Shown here: piece by piece, positions 1 through 12,264 of the stretch
Numbering within the stretch: the stretch's first letter is position 1
How the letters are laid out: each line of letters starts with the position of its first letter
Assembly: GCA_028023455.1 (NCBI GenBank)
Contig: JAQFVV010000943.1
Span: forward strand, 1 to 64,000
Length of the DNA: 64,000 nucleotides
Source: Epiperipatus broadwayi
Lineage: Eukaryota > Onychophora > Udeonychophora > Euonychophora > Peripatidae
Reading direction: 5' to 3'
Made by a program: the position numbers and the translations under genes
The notes under the pieces: model-generated
The model's database searches: none
Told to the model about the DNA's origin: nothing
What the model saw: the letters and a program-made list of their open reading frames with translations, nothing else

Positions 1-465
1 ATTTAATAGTAATATTAGTGATTAAGCCAATGCACTTTAAAGATAAATTAGAAATGAATACTCAATTTTTCCAGACATGAGATATAGTATTCTAGAAAGA
101 ATGGAATGAATCCACCCATTCTTTTGGACCCAAATGTTTATGTATGGGCAAATCTTAAGTGTGTGGAAATAAGAATGTGACGGTGTTACATGATCACTTT
201 AAATTACATTTGTTATGTTTGAACGAATGACACTTGTCAAACATTACAAATGTAATTTAAAGTGATTATGTAACACTATCATGTTCTTATTTCCACACAC
301 TTAAGATTTCCCCATACATAAACATTTGGGTCCAAAAGAATGGGTGGATTCATTCCATTCTTTCTAAAGTACTATAACTCATGTCTAGAAAAATTGATTA
401 TTCATTTATAAATTATCTTTAAAGTGCATGTGCATTTTTGACTTAATCGCTAATAATATTATTAC
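1..465. mobile_element. Large palindromic non-autonomous element (family P1)
   Basis: The first 465 bases fold back on themselves. The left arm (about 1-225) is the reverse complement, with scattered mismatches, of the right arm (about 245-465). Matching blocks include the part with TTTAAATTACATTTGT near 201-216 and its mirror near 249-264, and the part ending in a variant of TTAATCACTAATAT at both tips. No open reading frame is present. The left tip may continue outside the window. Parts of the arms (the block reading GATATAGTATT, then an AGGAATCCAC-like block, then ACTTTAAATTAC) resemble the palindrome at 27.8 kb, so the two may be distant relatives. Family assignment is unknown. Confidence 0.75.
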
Positions 466-503
466 ATAAAAAACATAGTGCTATATAAAATAATATCTCA
501 TTA

Positions 504-709
<206 letters not shown>

Positions 710-1163
710 GTTACAAGAGTTATACATAGCTTGGATTGCCATGGCTACTTGGGCAATCTGTAGTTGTAGGTTTACATATATAAGTTATTTTATTGATTTA
801 CACAAGATTACATAAATTTTACATGCTCTGGACTGCTGTATCTACAGATGCAAACCAGATTTAATTTTATGTGGTTGGGTAGCCTGGATAACAAGGTAAG
901 GGACTAGCAATTTCCATGGTAGTGTGGCAATTATCTGTGAGGTCCATACTGGTATGAGGTCAATGTGTTATTTTTTATGGTGCAGGATTTTTTTGGGTGA
1001 TCAGATTTTTCTCTTGGTTTCATTAGCTATGTGGGTCAGAGAGGGTGTTGGTGTGGATGGAAGACATGGCAGATATTGTTTTTATAATTCATCCAACCTC
1101 ACCTAGCCTGATTTCTGATGCACATGAATAGATGAGTGTTCCAGAGACGGAGGATGGCAGCTA

Positions 1164-1460
1164 TGTTAGAATTGTTTGCAATTGTTAATTTGGGGTTTGT
1201 GGTAAGTTGGTTAGACTCTAGTTCTATCTGTTTGTTAAAGGTAGAGGCTGAGAAGGATTTTGATAAGGTTTAGGTGTGAGTTCCATGAGTAGAGGGTCCT
1301 GATTTCTAGAGGGGACCCATGGTACACTTATGTTAGAACAGAAGTTTGTCATAGGTTGGTTAGTCTTTGGATTGGGCTGTATTAGAGATAAAGGCTGAGT
1401 GAGGCTTTTGATGTGATTTAAGTGTAAAATCCATAGTTAGAGGATCCAGACATAAGCAGA
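1164..1460 (+). repeat. Degenerate two-unit tandem repeat (about 169 bp unit)
   Basis: Two diverged copies lie head to tail. GTTAGAATTG (1164) matches GTTAGAACAG (1331), AGTTGGTTAGACTC (1186) matches GGTTGGTTAGTCTT (1355), and a later block of each unit reads as a variant of AAAGGCTGAG. The stretch 710-1160 upstream is more GC-rich than its surroundings, but I recognise no gene in it. Confidence 0.55.
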
Positions 1461-1524
1461 CAGTAAATCTGGATAGGTAGTTTGGCTTGGTATTGCTATT
1501 AGAAGTGACTTATGTTTTTTTGAA

Positions 1525-1872
1525 ATTATCTAGTAACTTGATGTTAGTTGAAGATTTGAATGAAAAATTTAACACAAAATTGGAAATACATTATCAACTG
1601 ATTGGAAATTGAAAAAGGTTTACAACATTAGTTTTTTTTCCTGCTAGCCTAAAGTTTTGGCTTCTTTATAAGTATAAACAGCCAGAGCTTGTTAACTTGA
1701 TTGGTAGCAAGTCACTTAATTCCTGAGAACTTAAAATCAAATTTTTATTACTAAACAAAGATCAGAGTTTGCTACAATAGCATTAAAAATAAGCATATGC
1801 TTGACTGACCTGTGAACTTTGAAACTCTGTGTTGGTATTATTGGCAACAGACACTGGTCATCAGATGGTGTT
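1525..1872 (+). repeat. Dispersed repeat R, copy 1
   Basis: This matches 4118-4465 and, in part, 4478-4690 in the same orientation. Shared blocks include CCAGAGCTTGTTAACTTG, AACAAAGATCAGA followed by a variant of TTTGCTACAATA, and GAAACTCTGTG. The copies differ by many substitutions and small indels, so the duplication is old. No coding frame is conserved between them. Confidence 0.75.
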
Positions 1873-1889
1873 TTTTAATTATTGTTAGT

Positions 1890-2290
1890 AACTGAAACAC
1901 ACAGGCTTATTATATACCTGTGTTTATATATGTAATATATTAGGTATATGAACACAGTCTTTCACACAACCCACCACTCTCCACTCTTATCTCATAACAC
2001 TGATACCCTTGAACACATATATGTTGAAAAGATAAATAATCACCAATATACGTATTTCATGCTTAACCAGCAATCATCAGTTGGTCCAGATTACCATCCC
2101 TACACATATATGCTATAAGTGCTCAGATATATATTAAGATAGCCAATCTTCATACTTTAATGGACAGGCTTCAATCCACTCCACCCTCCAACTCTTCAAC
2201 TGTACATCCAAATGAAAATCTGATGATGGAATGCTCAAATGCCACCCTAAGGCTCAGATTCCTGTCACATCCATGTTGACCTAAGGCCAA
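1890..2290 (+). repeat. Dispersed repeat L, copy 1
   Basis: About 400 bp, repeated in direct orientation at 2356-2733 and in inverted orientation at 3862-4112. It begins with TAACTGAAACACACAGG. Blocks shared by the three copies include CAGCAATCATCAGTTGGTCC and AAAATCTGATGATGGAAT (in one or the other strand). It could be a solo LTR, a MITE-like element or a duplicated piece of a larger element. I see no convincing primer-binding site or terminal TG...CA pair, so the class is open. Confidence 0.8.
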
Positions 2291-2355
2291 TCTGACCCCT
2301 CATATGCAGGACATAATCCATTTAATACAAGAGATGGGTAGACATCTCTACTATG

Positions 2356-2760
2356 TAATAACTGAAACACACAGGCTTATTATATACCTGTGTTTATATA
2401 TGTAATATATAGGGTATATGAGTACAGACTTTCACACGACCCACCACTCTCCACACCATCTCATAACACTTTGATATACTAGAACACATATATGTTGAAA
2501 AGATAAATAATCACCGACATATGTATTTCATGCTAAACCAGCAATCATCAGTTGGTCCAGATTACCATCTCTACACATATATGCTATATGTGCTCAGATA
2601 TATATTAAGATAGCCAATCTTCATGCTTTAATGGACAGAATTCAATCCATTCCGCACCCCAACTCTTCAACTGTCCATCCAATTGAAAATCTGATGATGG
2701 AATACTCAAAGGCACCCTAATATTCTCTTGTATTATATATATTTGTAGATATAATAAACA
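2356..2760 (+). repeat. Dispersed repeat L, copy 2
   Basis: Direct copy of 1890-2290, roughly 90% identical by eye, starting with the same AACTGAAACACACAGG. The two copies are separated by about 65 bp. Confidence 0.8.
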
Positions 2761-3861
2761 TTATATTTGTGGTAACTCGGTTGTTTGTATTATTTTTCTG
2801 CAAGTTGGGTCTGTGATCGAGATCAAACACAACAATAGCAAAATATTTTTTTCATGGTTTGAGTTATTTAGACATCTGAACAATAAATTCTTATGACCAC
2901 ATATCTAAACTTTTGTTTCTTTTTTATTTAAAGTATGAATTTTATTGCTTCAATTTTATTTTTTATTTCAGTTGTATAAATTTACTGTTTAATTTTTTGC
3001 TCTAATTTACTAATTCATATATCATTACTGTTATACATATTTGCCAGAAGTTATTTGTTAGGATTCTCTGCTTAAAATTATATAATTCTTGAAAGAAACT
3101 TTCATTAGACTTTATTATTTTACCCTGATGTTAATCTTTTGGAAAAACTTTCGTATTGATGCATATGTTGGCAATCAAGTAAAATAATTTTATAATAAAT
3201 AAAATATAACGAACATTCATCTATTATGGAGAGCACTTTTTTTAGATATTTCTCTTTCTTAGAGTAAACACGTTTTTATTTTTTTACAAGTATTTTTAAA
3301 AGAACCCTATTGCATGAATGACAACATATGAGGTAGAGCAAAATTAATGTCCTCTGGCAAAGCACATTAGAAAGACAATTTTTTAAAATGTTTTAACTGA
3401 TGAATTTTGTGAATGGATATAAAAAGAATAATATATTATATAAACAGCAATATATTTTTATAATTGAAAAAAAATTAAGTGCTGAAAAATTCCAGTCACC
3501 ATGTTTACAAATGATTAGCTATATTTTAATTTTATGTTTATATAACTATTTTATTTGATGACCATGATGTGTTAACAGAGCAAGGTCAAACATTAAAAGA
3601 AAGGAAATTCAAACAATAGAGGAGAAATAGAGCAGATTCATATTTCTTTCAAGCACTTGGTATATCTACTTAAATCAGTTTAAATCATGTATAAAAGGAC
3701 ATATTATGTGTATGTGCACTGTGCAAAGGCATTTCATTTTGGGGGCACTAAGACTATTACAAAAATTTATATGTAAAAGGAAAATGTTAAACTCCTGGAT
3801 CACTCATCATTAGAAATACATTCCCTATATACATATTTTTTTTATTCAAATATGAAAAAAA

Positions 3862-4112
3862 GGCCTTTGAGCATTCCATCATCAGATTTTTAATTGGATG
3901 GACAGTTGAAGAGTTGGAGTGTGGAGTGGATTGAAGCCTGTCCATTAAAGTATGAAGATTGGCTATCTTACTATAGATCTGAGCACATATAGCATATATG
4001 TGTAGAGATGGTAATCTGGACCAACTGATGATTGCTGGTTTAGCATGAAATACGAATATTGGTGATTATTTATCTTTTCAACATATATGTGTTCAAGTGT
4101 TCAGTGTTATTA
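3862..4112 (-). repeat. Dispersed repeat L, copy 3 (inverted, truncated)
   Basis: Reverse complement of the 3' two thirds of repeat L. It lacks the first roughly 100 bases of the other copies and directly abuts repeat R copy 2, just as L copy 1 directly follows R copy 1. The R-L junction therefore looks shared by both places, which suggests duplication with inversion of a composite unit. Confidence 0.75.
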
Positions 4113-4117
4113 AATTC

Positions 4118-4690
4118 TCGTTAGGTATCTTGATTTTAATTGAAAGTTTGAATAAAAATGTAGCACAAAATTGGAAGTAAGTAGTCAATAGATTAAAGGT
4201 ATATTATTATCTTGCATTAGACTAAGGTTTTGAATAATATTTTTATATATTTTTTGAATAATATTTAAGCATAAAAACCAGAGCTTGTTAACTTGTTTGT
4301 GAGCAAGTGAATTGCTTTCTGGGAAATTTGTAATTGGAATATTTTTTTTCAAACAAAGATCAGAATTTGCTACAATAAAATTAAAAATAACCTTATGTTT
4401 GATTGAACTTTGGATTTTGAAACTCTGTGCTGGTAATAATATTGGCAGAAAGTATCTGGTCATGTGATGGCTTTGGCTCCATATTGTTTTCTAAAATTAT
4501 CATTGGGTATCTTGATTTTAATTGAAATTTTAAATTGAAAATGTAACACAAAATTATTAATTGATTATCAACTCATTGAAAATTGAAAAAGGTATATCAC
4601 GATATGGTTTTTACCTTGTTAGGCTTAGGTTTTGAGTACTTTTGAAGCATGAAAAACTAGAGCTCTTTAATTTGGTTATAAACAATGGAC
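4118..4690 (+). repeat. Dispersed repeat R, copies 2 (4118-4465) and 3 (4478-4690, partial)
   Basis: Copy 2 aligns to 1525-1872 through its whole length. Copy 3 repeats its first half again after 13 bp, beginning with a variant of GGTATCTTGATTTTAATTG present in both. A 92-codon minus-strand reading frame in copy 2 is not conserved in copy 1 and is probably chance. Confidence 0.7.
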
Positions 4691-4699
4691 TGTTGCTGT

Positions 4700-4744
4700 T
4701 TTTATTATTATCATCATCTTTATCATCATCATCATCATTATTAT
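4700..4744. repeat. ATT/ATC trinucleotide microsatellite
   Basis: Short mixed array of ATT and ATC units, the same unit types as the much larger array at 18.75-19.39 kb. Confidence 0.85.
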
Positions 4745-7700
4745 GCTTTATGTAGTCTCAGGATATAAATGGTCTTCATGTGAATGAAAATGAAATCTAA
4801 ATAAATGCACCATTATCAAATGTCATTAAATATGAGTTTCATAGAGAAGCCTAAGAAATAGAATAATAGTTTTTACTTTGTTATTTTATATTATTGTTGC
4901 CATTTTAACAAAAAAAAATAAAGTATTAAATCTTTGTTTTATATATCATAAATAAAAGATGAACCAATTTTTTTTAAAGTGACTTCTTGGAAAATTTTAT
5001 TTTATTTTGGAATCACGTCACTAATCTATATGTGTGAGTCATAGAACAATACTTGATTTTGATAATATAATTATTTTACTCTAAGAATATTGAAATGCTA
5101 ATGATTAATTGTAGTAACCTCAACAAACAGCTATAAATTATTTAATATTAATGGATTAAGATACTAAATAAACTCTTTATATTTAGTTGATGTGTAAATA
5201 TGGTTTAGATTCAATAAAATATTTTCTTTTTTTTATTTTTTATCTAGCAAATGGTCAAGTCTCATTTGTGAATTTTATTACTAAACCAGGAAAGTAAGCA
5301 ATTAAAGTATAGCTATGATAAAAAAAATCTGGACATATTCTTTTATTTATTATTAGAAATTTGGTTTGTCTAATTGCGGGATATCATTTCAAAGTGTAAC
5401 ATATTTCCATATCAATTTCCATTAGAGATTGACACATGACTGGTAAATTTTCTTAGTCTCCATTTAGCTATTACTTAATTTGAAAGCCACTTCTTATGCA
5501 ATTATGATCGAGTTGTAGAGAATTCACAGAGTATTTGGATAAGGAAATTTTCATGCATAATATCATTTAAAGAATGAACTCATCCCTTCTCTGTCATTCC
5601 CACATATGTACAGTTATAATTTGGACACCATAATTTAATGAGTGTTATCAAACAAAAACTACTCTCTCATTTCATCATCTTCATTTGTACTTTATCAACA
5701 TATATATATATACAAACAGTCATTTATATTTTTTCCTCTTTAATTTTGTTAAAAAGACATTTTGCAAATATTCTAAATTAAATATTAATTATTTTAAATA
5801 TTTAAACCTGTTATCATGTTAAAACTTACTTTTAGACTTTAAATAATTAATGCTAAAAAAATGTTGATTATGTTTAAATTTTAAAGAGTTAGTTCTGGAA
5901 TGAAGCTGAAAAAATAAACAAAAGTTTTTATTAAACATTTGCTAGAAATTTCAAATAACCTAAATATCAAAGGTAAACTATCTCATACTAGCACAATAAT
6001 TGTATAACAATTAACAAAACAACCTCTCATATGTAGATCTTGTGAACAAGAAATAATGGATAGAGTTAAAATCTTTTACTCATCAATATCCAGACTGTTG
6101 GTTGGTTCATAGTGAGGGCGTCAGATCAGTCTGTGGGAAGAAAATCGATTGGATGAGTAGATGGGATTTTTACTATCGAGTCTTTTAGAAGATGGAAATG
6201 GAGAGGGTTGTTTGTTGTTTAAATTTCAAATAACCAAAATATAAAAGGTAAAAGAGATGATTATCTCAGTAATTCATTTATTGAATTTATATTTTGATTT
6301 GCGGTTTTAAATTTATAAAACTTAAGAATACTAGTTCGGACATCATTTCCTTTAGTTAATTTCATTACCTGTTACTTCTATGTTGTTTAAAAATTTAGTA
6401 TAATTGGGAATTTTATTCCAATAATTGTGTTGAAATGTTTTGTTATTCTCAAATCTGTGATTTTTATCTGTGATTTTTATTATGTTTTTAATAAAACATT
6501 TCACTTTCTCTTTTTTCCTTTCTCTTTTTCTTTCTCTTTTAATAAATATTAATATAATTCTTAAAATTGACTAGTTTAAAGAAATTATTTTTTTGTTTAT
6601 TTTTTTTTAATAAATAGTTTTTGTTTGATTGTTTACTGTGCTTTACTCACTTTTAATCAATTAACGCCAACTTTGAAATACAGTATAAAGATTTGTAAGG
6701 CAATGAATGTCATTTTTTCATTTTATTTCAATCTTTTGAATTAAAGATAGTCGTTAAGTTTTAAAAGTTTTGACTTTCTTTGTTTATTAAGTTTTTCTTT
6801 AATTCGTATTACATTAATTTATGACTTGGCAATGTTACTGATTTAACCGCTAAAATGCGGACATGAATAAATTATTAGAACTGAAAGAGAAAGATTGTAA
6901 ACGGTTTTGTATTTATCTTAATAAAGGGATTCGGATAAATTCTGTTGTTTTTTTTTTTTTATACTGTATGACTCATTTTCCCTGTTCTGTTTATTTCGCT
7001 ATTTACTGATCATCATCTCTATTAAATTTTTATTGTTTACTAACTACTTTGTTTCAAGAAAGTATTTATTTTATAAATAATTTTATTTGTACCTTTTCAC
7101 GATTTTTAAACTTTTGTTTTGTCATTTTTAATATATAGATATATACGCAGTGACTTAATTTATAATATTTGAATGAATAACATTCCCCTGAATAAAAATT
7201 ATTAATGAAAACAGATAAATTCATCAATTGCATCTCTGGTATCTGAATTGAAAATTATGTTGTTGTTTTTTTACACTTTTTAATTTTTTGTCATTTTAAT
7301 TTTGCATTTAGTATACATTAATTTAAAGATTGCAACTTTTTGTAAAATAAAAATTACTTTTCTATATACCGAATTTATTTCTAAAAAATATTTTTGCAGA
7401 CTGACAGCTTTTTTTTTTTTACTTCATGATTATATAACTTTAAATATGTATGTGCTTAGCATTTTTGTGGCATATAAACATTTACAAAATCTTTAATTCA
7501 AAATTAGAAATTCATAGTAAAACAAAATTCAGGTTACGATTTCTGTTTTCACTTATAAATATATTTGGTATATCTGACATTGTATGAATAACTATTCACT
7601 TTGAGTAGTCAATAAGCAATGTGATGATTGGCTTAAAATGACTCTGTAATGTTATTACTGTTTACAAGTGATCACTAAATGGATGATTAGCTTATTGTTT

Positions 7701-8238
7701 TTCATAATAAATAAAATAATTATAGGTAAATGGCTTACATGTGTTTATTATTAAGACAAATTACTAACTTACTAACATATTTTTAGTATTTAAATAAGTT
7801 TCTATTCCTTAAATTATCCTCCTCAAAAGAAAAATAAATAAATATCTTTTTAACATATCTATAGTTTATAAATAAGTTTATTATGTTTTACAATTTGAGT
7901 TCGTAAAACATGTAGATAAATAAGTTAACTTTCCAGTTATGTCCAGACTAATTTTTTGAGTTTTAAAGTATGTTCAATTCTGAACACCCAAATTTAAGAG
8001 TTTCAATGAGCAAAGGTTCATATAACTGCAATATGATCTTGAATACTTTATCTCATTGTGTCATTATATTTCATGAAAGTTTAACAATATCATTTACTTT
8101 TCTGTAGTTCTCTTCTCTTTTTTAAAACCTATTGATCAAATTTATCTCTTATTGAGTTTAGAAACAACTGTATGGCGTTTTAGAAAAAAATTACTGCTCC
8201 ATAAATAGTACTGTCTTTTGAATTATATGTCTGGTTAT
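4745..8238. other. Gene-free AT-rich stretch
   Basis: I see no gene, RNA or complete mobile element here. Short homopolymer A/T runs are common. The one structured item is a 32-bp direct repeat at 5946-5977 and 6221-6252, listed separately. The small frames in this stretch are lysine-, isoleucine- and phenylalanine-rich and have no recognisable motif. Confidence 0.6.
5946..6252 (+). repeat. 32-bp direct repeats bracketing a 243-bp segment
   Basis: A block starting AAATTTCAAATAACC at 5946-5977 recurs at 6221-6252 with two mismatches. The enclosed segment is more GC-rich (around 6090-6200) than its flanks. The repeats are too long for most target-site duplications. A short LTR-like or duplicated structure is possible. 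Confidence 0.45.
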
Positions 8239-8318
8239 GTTATTGAATCAAACAAGCTGAATATTATTTCAAGGGGGGGGGGGGGTTATTGAATCAAACA
8301 AGCTGAATATTATTTCAA
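8239..8318 (+). repeat. 34-bp direct duplication separated by (G)13
   Basis: The 34 bases at 8239-8272 (GTTATTGAATCAAAC...) are repeated exactly at 8285-8318. Between them is a run of G (8273-8285, its last G shared with the second copy). An exact repeat on both sides of a homopolymer in DNA this AT-rich looks like either a repair scar or an assembly joining artefact. Confidence 0.9.
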
Positions 8319-8504
8319 AAATGTGCAGAAAAATTTATTGCTTTAAATATTTAACCAATAATTGTTTACATAAAATGTCTGGAAATAAAATAAATAAACT
8401 ATTGCATATATTCTGCAAATTAGAAAATGAACACTTGATCTCTATAAAAAATACAAGTAAACCAAAAACATCATGTGATCACCATTTTCTATGCTTACAC
8501 CAGC

Positions 8505-8725
8505 CGTTATAATAAAGGCAAACTCTCCATACAGTAGTGCCAGCCATTGTAAGCCAGAATAATCAATGGATATAAGAAGGATTATGTGTAAAAACCCTAT
8601 CTAGTGCCTATTCATTCTACACCTCCAGACTAGATAGACACTAGATAGGGATTATATGCATAATCCTTCTTGCATTGGTTACTATGGCTTGCAATGGTTG
8701 GCACTACTGTAAGCAATACAAATCC
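8505..8725. mobile_element. Hairpin (MITE-like) element H, copy 1
   Basis: Long imperfect inverted repeat. The left arm begins with a CAAACTCTCCATACAGTA block and continues through an AAGAAGGATTATG block to CCCTATCTAGTG (about 8600). The right arm returns through CACTAGATAGGG (8639) to a GGCACTACTGTA block (about 8700). Its outer sequence resembles the elements at 10.03 and 16.92 kb. No target duplication could be recognised here. Confidence 0.75.
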
Positions 8726-9794
8726 AATATTAAAGAAAATATATATTCTAATTGATTGGGTACTCATTTAATTGACTTAATTTGACACTTTATGGCTTTA
8801 CAAGTAAAATAATGATGCCAATTTATTTATATAAATATTGCATTAATCAAACATTTCAATTTTTCTGAAATATTGCCTATAATATAAAGTACTAAATTAG
8901 GCAGATGAAAAATAGAAAACAATTTTATATCCATTAAGATTTCAAATTATATTTACTGAAATGAGAACTGATTATTGACTCCTTCATAGGATCTCTTATA
9001 AATCAAGATTTCATAGTATAGGGTGAATATCACGTCATTTACTACTTTATTAATTTTGTAGATGATGAATCTAAATCTTTTTAAAAATAACTTAATAAAT
9101 CATATTACTTAATATAAAAACTACAATTATATTTCCTAATCATTATTGATTTTTAATGAATTATTTATTAACTATTTTTGGTACTTCAAGAGAAAATCCA
9201 ACCCATTATGGATAGTGTTTATGATTGCTGATCAATTTTGCATAAACACCATTGCAGTTAATCTGCAACTATCAAAGATTTATACCTTTTCGGAAGTTAT
9301 GTAATTTCCCTATTTTTACAAGTTTGGCTCATTTTACAACAGAGTTTCGCCTGAAAAATGCATAAATTATACAAAATATTGTGCTTACTTAAAATTTTAC
9401 TAAGCCAAAAACAAAATGCGAAAAAATGAGAAAAACAAATTAATAGTTAATTTAATAATTATATCAATATTCATTTTCCATGAATGTATTAGAAGTAATA
9501 ATAGTTTACACGTAAAATTAATATAGTTTATAGTATAACAAATAAATATATGGTTTTGAATCAGTGCGTTAATTTTCATTTATTCCAAACACATATATGT
9601 ATTCATATACCTCCTATTACTAGGTTATCTAGAAGTACCTAGGATAAAATTATACTTTACGTTTAGATATCTTAATGACTATTATTTTAAAGCAAATTGA
9701 CTAAATATTAAAACCCTTTGTTTTTAATTTTTTTGTATTAGTATTGTCCATATAACAAACTGTAATCTTAATCTAATTGCCACTATATATATAT
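8726..9794. other. Gene-free AT-rich stretch
   Basis: No gene or repeat recognised. Only short chance reading frames and A/T runs are seen. Confidence 0.55.
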
Positions 9795-9847
9795 ATGCAA
9801 AACAGACATTATTGGAACCTGAAAGTAAACCACTTGATTTTTTTTTT

Positions 9848-9859
9848 GGGGGGGGGGGG
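9848..9859. repeat. (G)12 homopolymer in the LINE 5' region
   Basis: Twelve G preceded by a T run. The full-length LINE has an ordinary mixed sequence at the equivalent place, so the tract arose in this copy. Confidence 0.9.
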
Positions 9860-10030
9860 CTTAAAACAACCAAGCAGAACAAATTCTTAATATTTACTCC
9901 ATACATCTTTACAATTATAGCTATTATTACTATATGATTATACATATAATATACGAACGTGACTGGTCTATTCACCACAAAGTTGTGAGTTTATTAGATT
10001 TTTAATTCTGAGATTAAAATAAAAAAAACA

Positions 10031-10279
10031 TAAACAAAACAAAACTCTCCATATAGTATTGCCACTCTGTGCCAACCAGAGTAATCAGTGAATGCCAGAA
10101 GGCTTGTGCATAAATCCCTATCCAATGCCTACTCATCCAATATCCCCAGACTAGTTTCTGGTTTGTGGCCACACTGATTACTCTGGTTGGCACAGGGTGG
10201 CAATACTGTATGGAGAATTTTGCTTTGTTTGTAAAAAATTATGTGCTAGTATAAGATAGTGATCATGTGATGCTTAATG
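10031..10279. mobile_element. Hairpin element H, copy 2, nested in a LINE
   Basis: A 249-bp insertion in the 5' untranslated region of the degraded LINE, bounded by an exact 12-bp duplication ATAAAAAAAACA (10019-10030 and 10280-10291). Long inverted arms run from an AAAACTCTCCATA block (about 10040) to its mirror (about 10220), with CCAACCAGAGTAATCAGTG pairing to its complement near 10165-10187. After the right arm comes a non-palindromic tail of about 50 bp containing GTGCTAGTATA and GATCATGTGAT. The tail is shared with the copy at 16.92 kb. The intact LINE at 40.7 kb lacks the insertion. Confidence 0.85.
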
Positions 10280-12098
10280 ATAAAAAAAACACCTGGTCTT
10301 TCTTTTTAGATGCATGATAGTTGAATTTTCTTGAATGTAGAACTATTGTGTGTGTAAATGAACTTTTTTAAAATTGATATTTAGTATAACAGACAAAAAA
10401 ATCATGATCCTTGTTTCCTAGAAACTGTAAAGTCATCAGAGAAGGCAACAGTTTGTGGACAAAGGTAGTGAGTGCTACCAATTTTTTGATTGTAGACCCT
10501 GGCTGTCATTTGATGATGACTTTTTATTTAAGTACATGGAACTGCAGAACATTTTCAATTGAAGGAATATTGCAAGAATGGGACATTAATGGACTTTCTG
10601 AGATTAGAAGAAAAGATGAAAAGACAATTGTTTTAAAAAGTGGATATACAAAGGATCAACATTGGAAGTATAAGTTGAATAGAATTCATTATAAATAAAA
10701 AATGGAAAACCAACATTCTACAAATTGAGAATGTATTAGACAGTGTGACAAAATTTTCTGATCCAACTAAATGATAAATACCAAATGTAGATAGTTCACA
10801 TTTATGCCCCTACAATGAAAAAGTAGAGGATTTTTTATGGATGTATAGAATAGCTTTTGATCAGATCAGACATCATAAATTGTCATGTGAGACTTTAATG
10901 GTAAAATTGGTAATCTATTAAAAGATGAAAGTACTTTGGATAAATTTGGTTATGATTATATAAATATTAGAGAACATAGACTTGTGGAGTTTGTAGAAAA
11001 AGAAAACTTTTATACAGCACAGGAAGCAATAGTTGATTAGTGAGATGTGAGATATGGGATAGTGTAAAACTAAAGAGATAAAAATTATTTAAAAAACAGT
11101 ATTTACAGTTGACATTCCTAATATTCAGTAATCTTCCAATGGATTTTCAAGTCAATTTCAAATAATAATACATTTTGATCATGATTCAAATTTGAACAAA
11201 AACAGTAGAAAGATAATATATATCCTTTTAAAAATGCAATAAAGATATCTGGTACAAAAGCAGCAAATAACCAATAAAATTTATATTAAGACAAGACAAT
11301 TAGTGGAAAAAAGCAGAAATATTAAAATATACAAAAGTGATGCTTCAAGAAGGACTGAATGTATAGAATTATGTAGAATGTTTTGAAAAATGTTAAAAAG
11401 CTATAGAAAAGAATAAAAGTTTCAAAACTGTAAAAAAATCATCTTGATATTGGTAGAAGTTTTATTTCTTTAATAAAAAAAATGGAATTCTTATTAAAAA
11501 ATAGATGTCATCATGCAATGTTTAGAAGAGTTTTATCAAAAATTATGTAGTAACAAAGAACAAGAAAAAAGAAGAATTATATAAAGAGTTATATAGTAAC
11601 AAGGAACAAAAAAAGGTATCTCCTACAAATACCATATCTTCTAAATTTCCTAGAATTTTAAATCATGCAATTAAATCTATGAATAAGGAAAACACCAGAT
11701 AAGCAAGGAATTACAATTGATATCTTCAAAGAAGATGGGGAAGAAATAGAAAATATTTTGGTAAACCTATGTACTAACTGTCTACATGATAAAGATATAA
11801 CAGTTGATTGGAAGAAAGCAATATTAATATTAATAATTAAAATAAGTGAAAAGAAAACATATTAGAAATTACTGACATAGCAGTCTTTTATCAATTCTAA
11901 TAATTTTTTTTATAACTCCTTTACAATAGATAGATTTTAACCAACCAAAAAATAAAAATAAAAAGCTGGATTTAAATGGTTTTAATACAGTGAATCATAT
12001 CCAATTATCGAGAAAAGTTATGAGTTGCTATTATCTTAGGACTTTTTTAGATTATGAAAAAATATTTTATTTCATCAGTGATTAATGCATTGGGTCAT

Positions 12099-12148
<50 letters not shown>
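12099..12148. repeat. (AT)n microsatellite
   Basis: It lies at the junction between the LINE fragment and the sequence leading into the 850-bp palindrome. Confidence 0.95.
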
Positions 12149-12150
<2 letters not shown>

Positions 12151-12237
12151 AAATATTAATATATAACAAACTAACCAAAGGAAATACATATAAAAACAAA
12201 AAAATAAAGACTTATAAATCCAATAAATAATATAATA

Positions 12238-12264
12238 TTTCAACCAGAGGACTGGTTTCATCAG
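12238..12264 (-). other. Hammerhead-like core in left palindrome arm
   Basis: Read on the minus strand: CTGATGA, then a perfect 6-bp stem (AACCAG with CTGGTT) closed by a TCCT loop, then GAAA. This order (CUGANGA, stem II, GAAA) is the conserved core of hammerhead self-cleaving RNAs. I could not assign convincing stems I and III or the cleavage-site UH, so activity is unproven. Confidence 0.4.

Larger units (their letters stand above)
9795..12098 (+). mobile_element. RTE-type LINE, degraded 5' half (copy 2)
   Basis: This aligns along its length with the full-length LINE at 40.5-43.8 kb: the 5' untranslated region (9795-10400, interrupted by a nested hairpin element at 10031-10279), the endonuclease region and the first half of the reverse transcriptase. 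The best-kept frame is 10411-10698. It encodes the N-terminal segment containing PGCHLMMTFYL and a degraded endonuclease start, with a variant of the E-containing motif now reading SEIRRK. Beyond that, frames shift repeatedly. The copy stops at 12098 in the RT motif A region (a DYEK remnant near 12051-12062), where an (AT)n array begins. The matching 3' half is at 17.4-18.3 kb. It is non-functional. Confidence 0.85.

Noticed and set aside
1890-2760. Pair of LTRs of a retrotransposon (repeat L copies 1 and 2)
   Set aside because: Only 65 bp separates them, and no primer-binding site, polypurine tract or TG...CA ends could be recognised.
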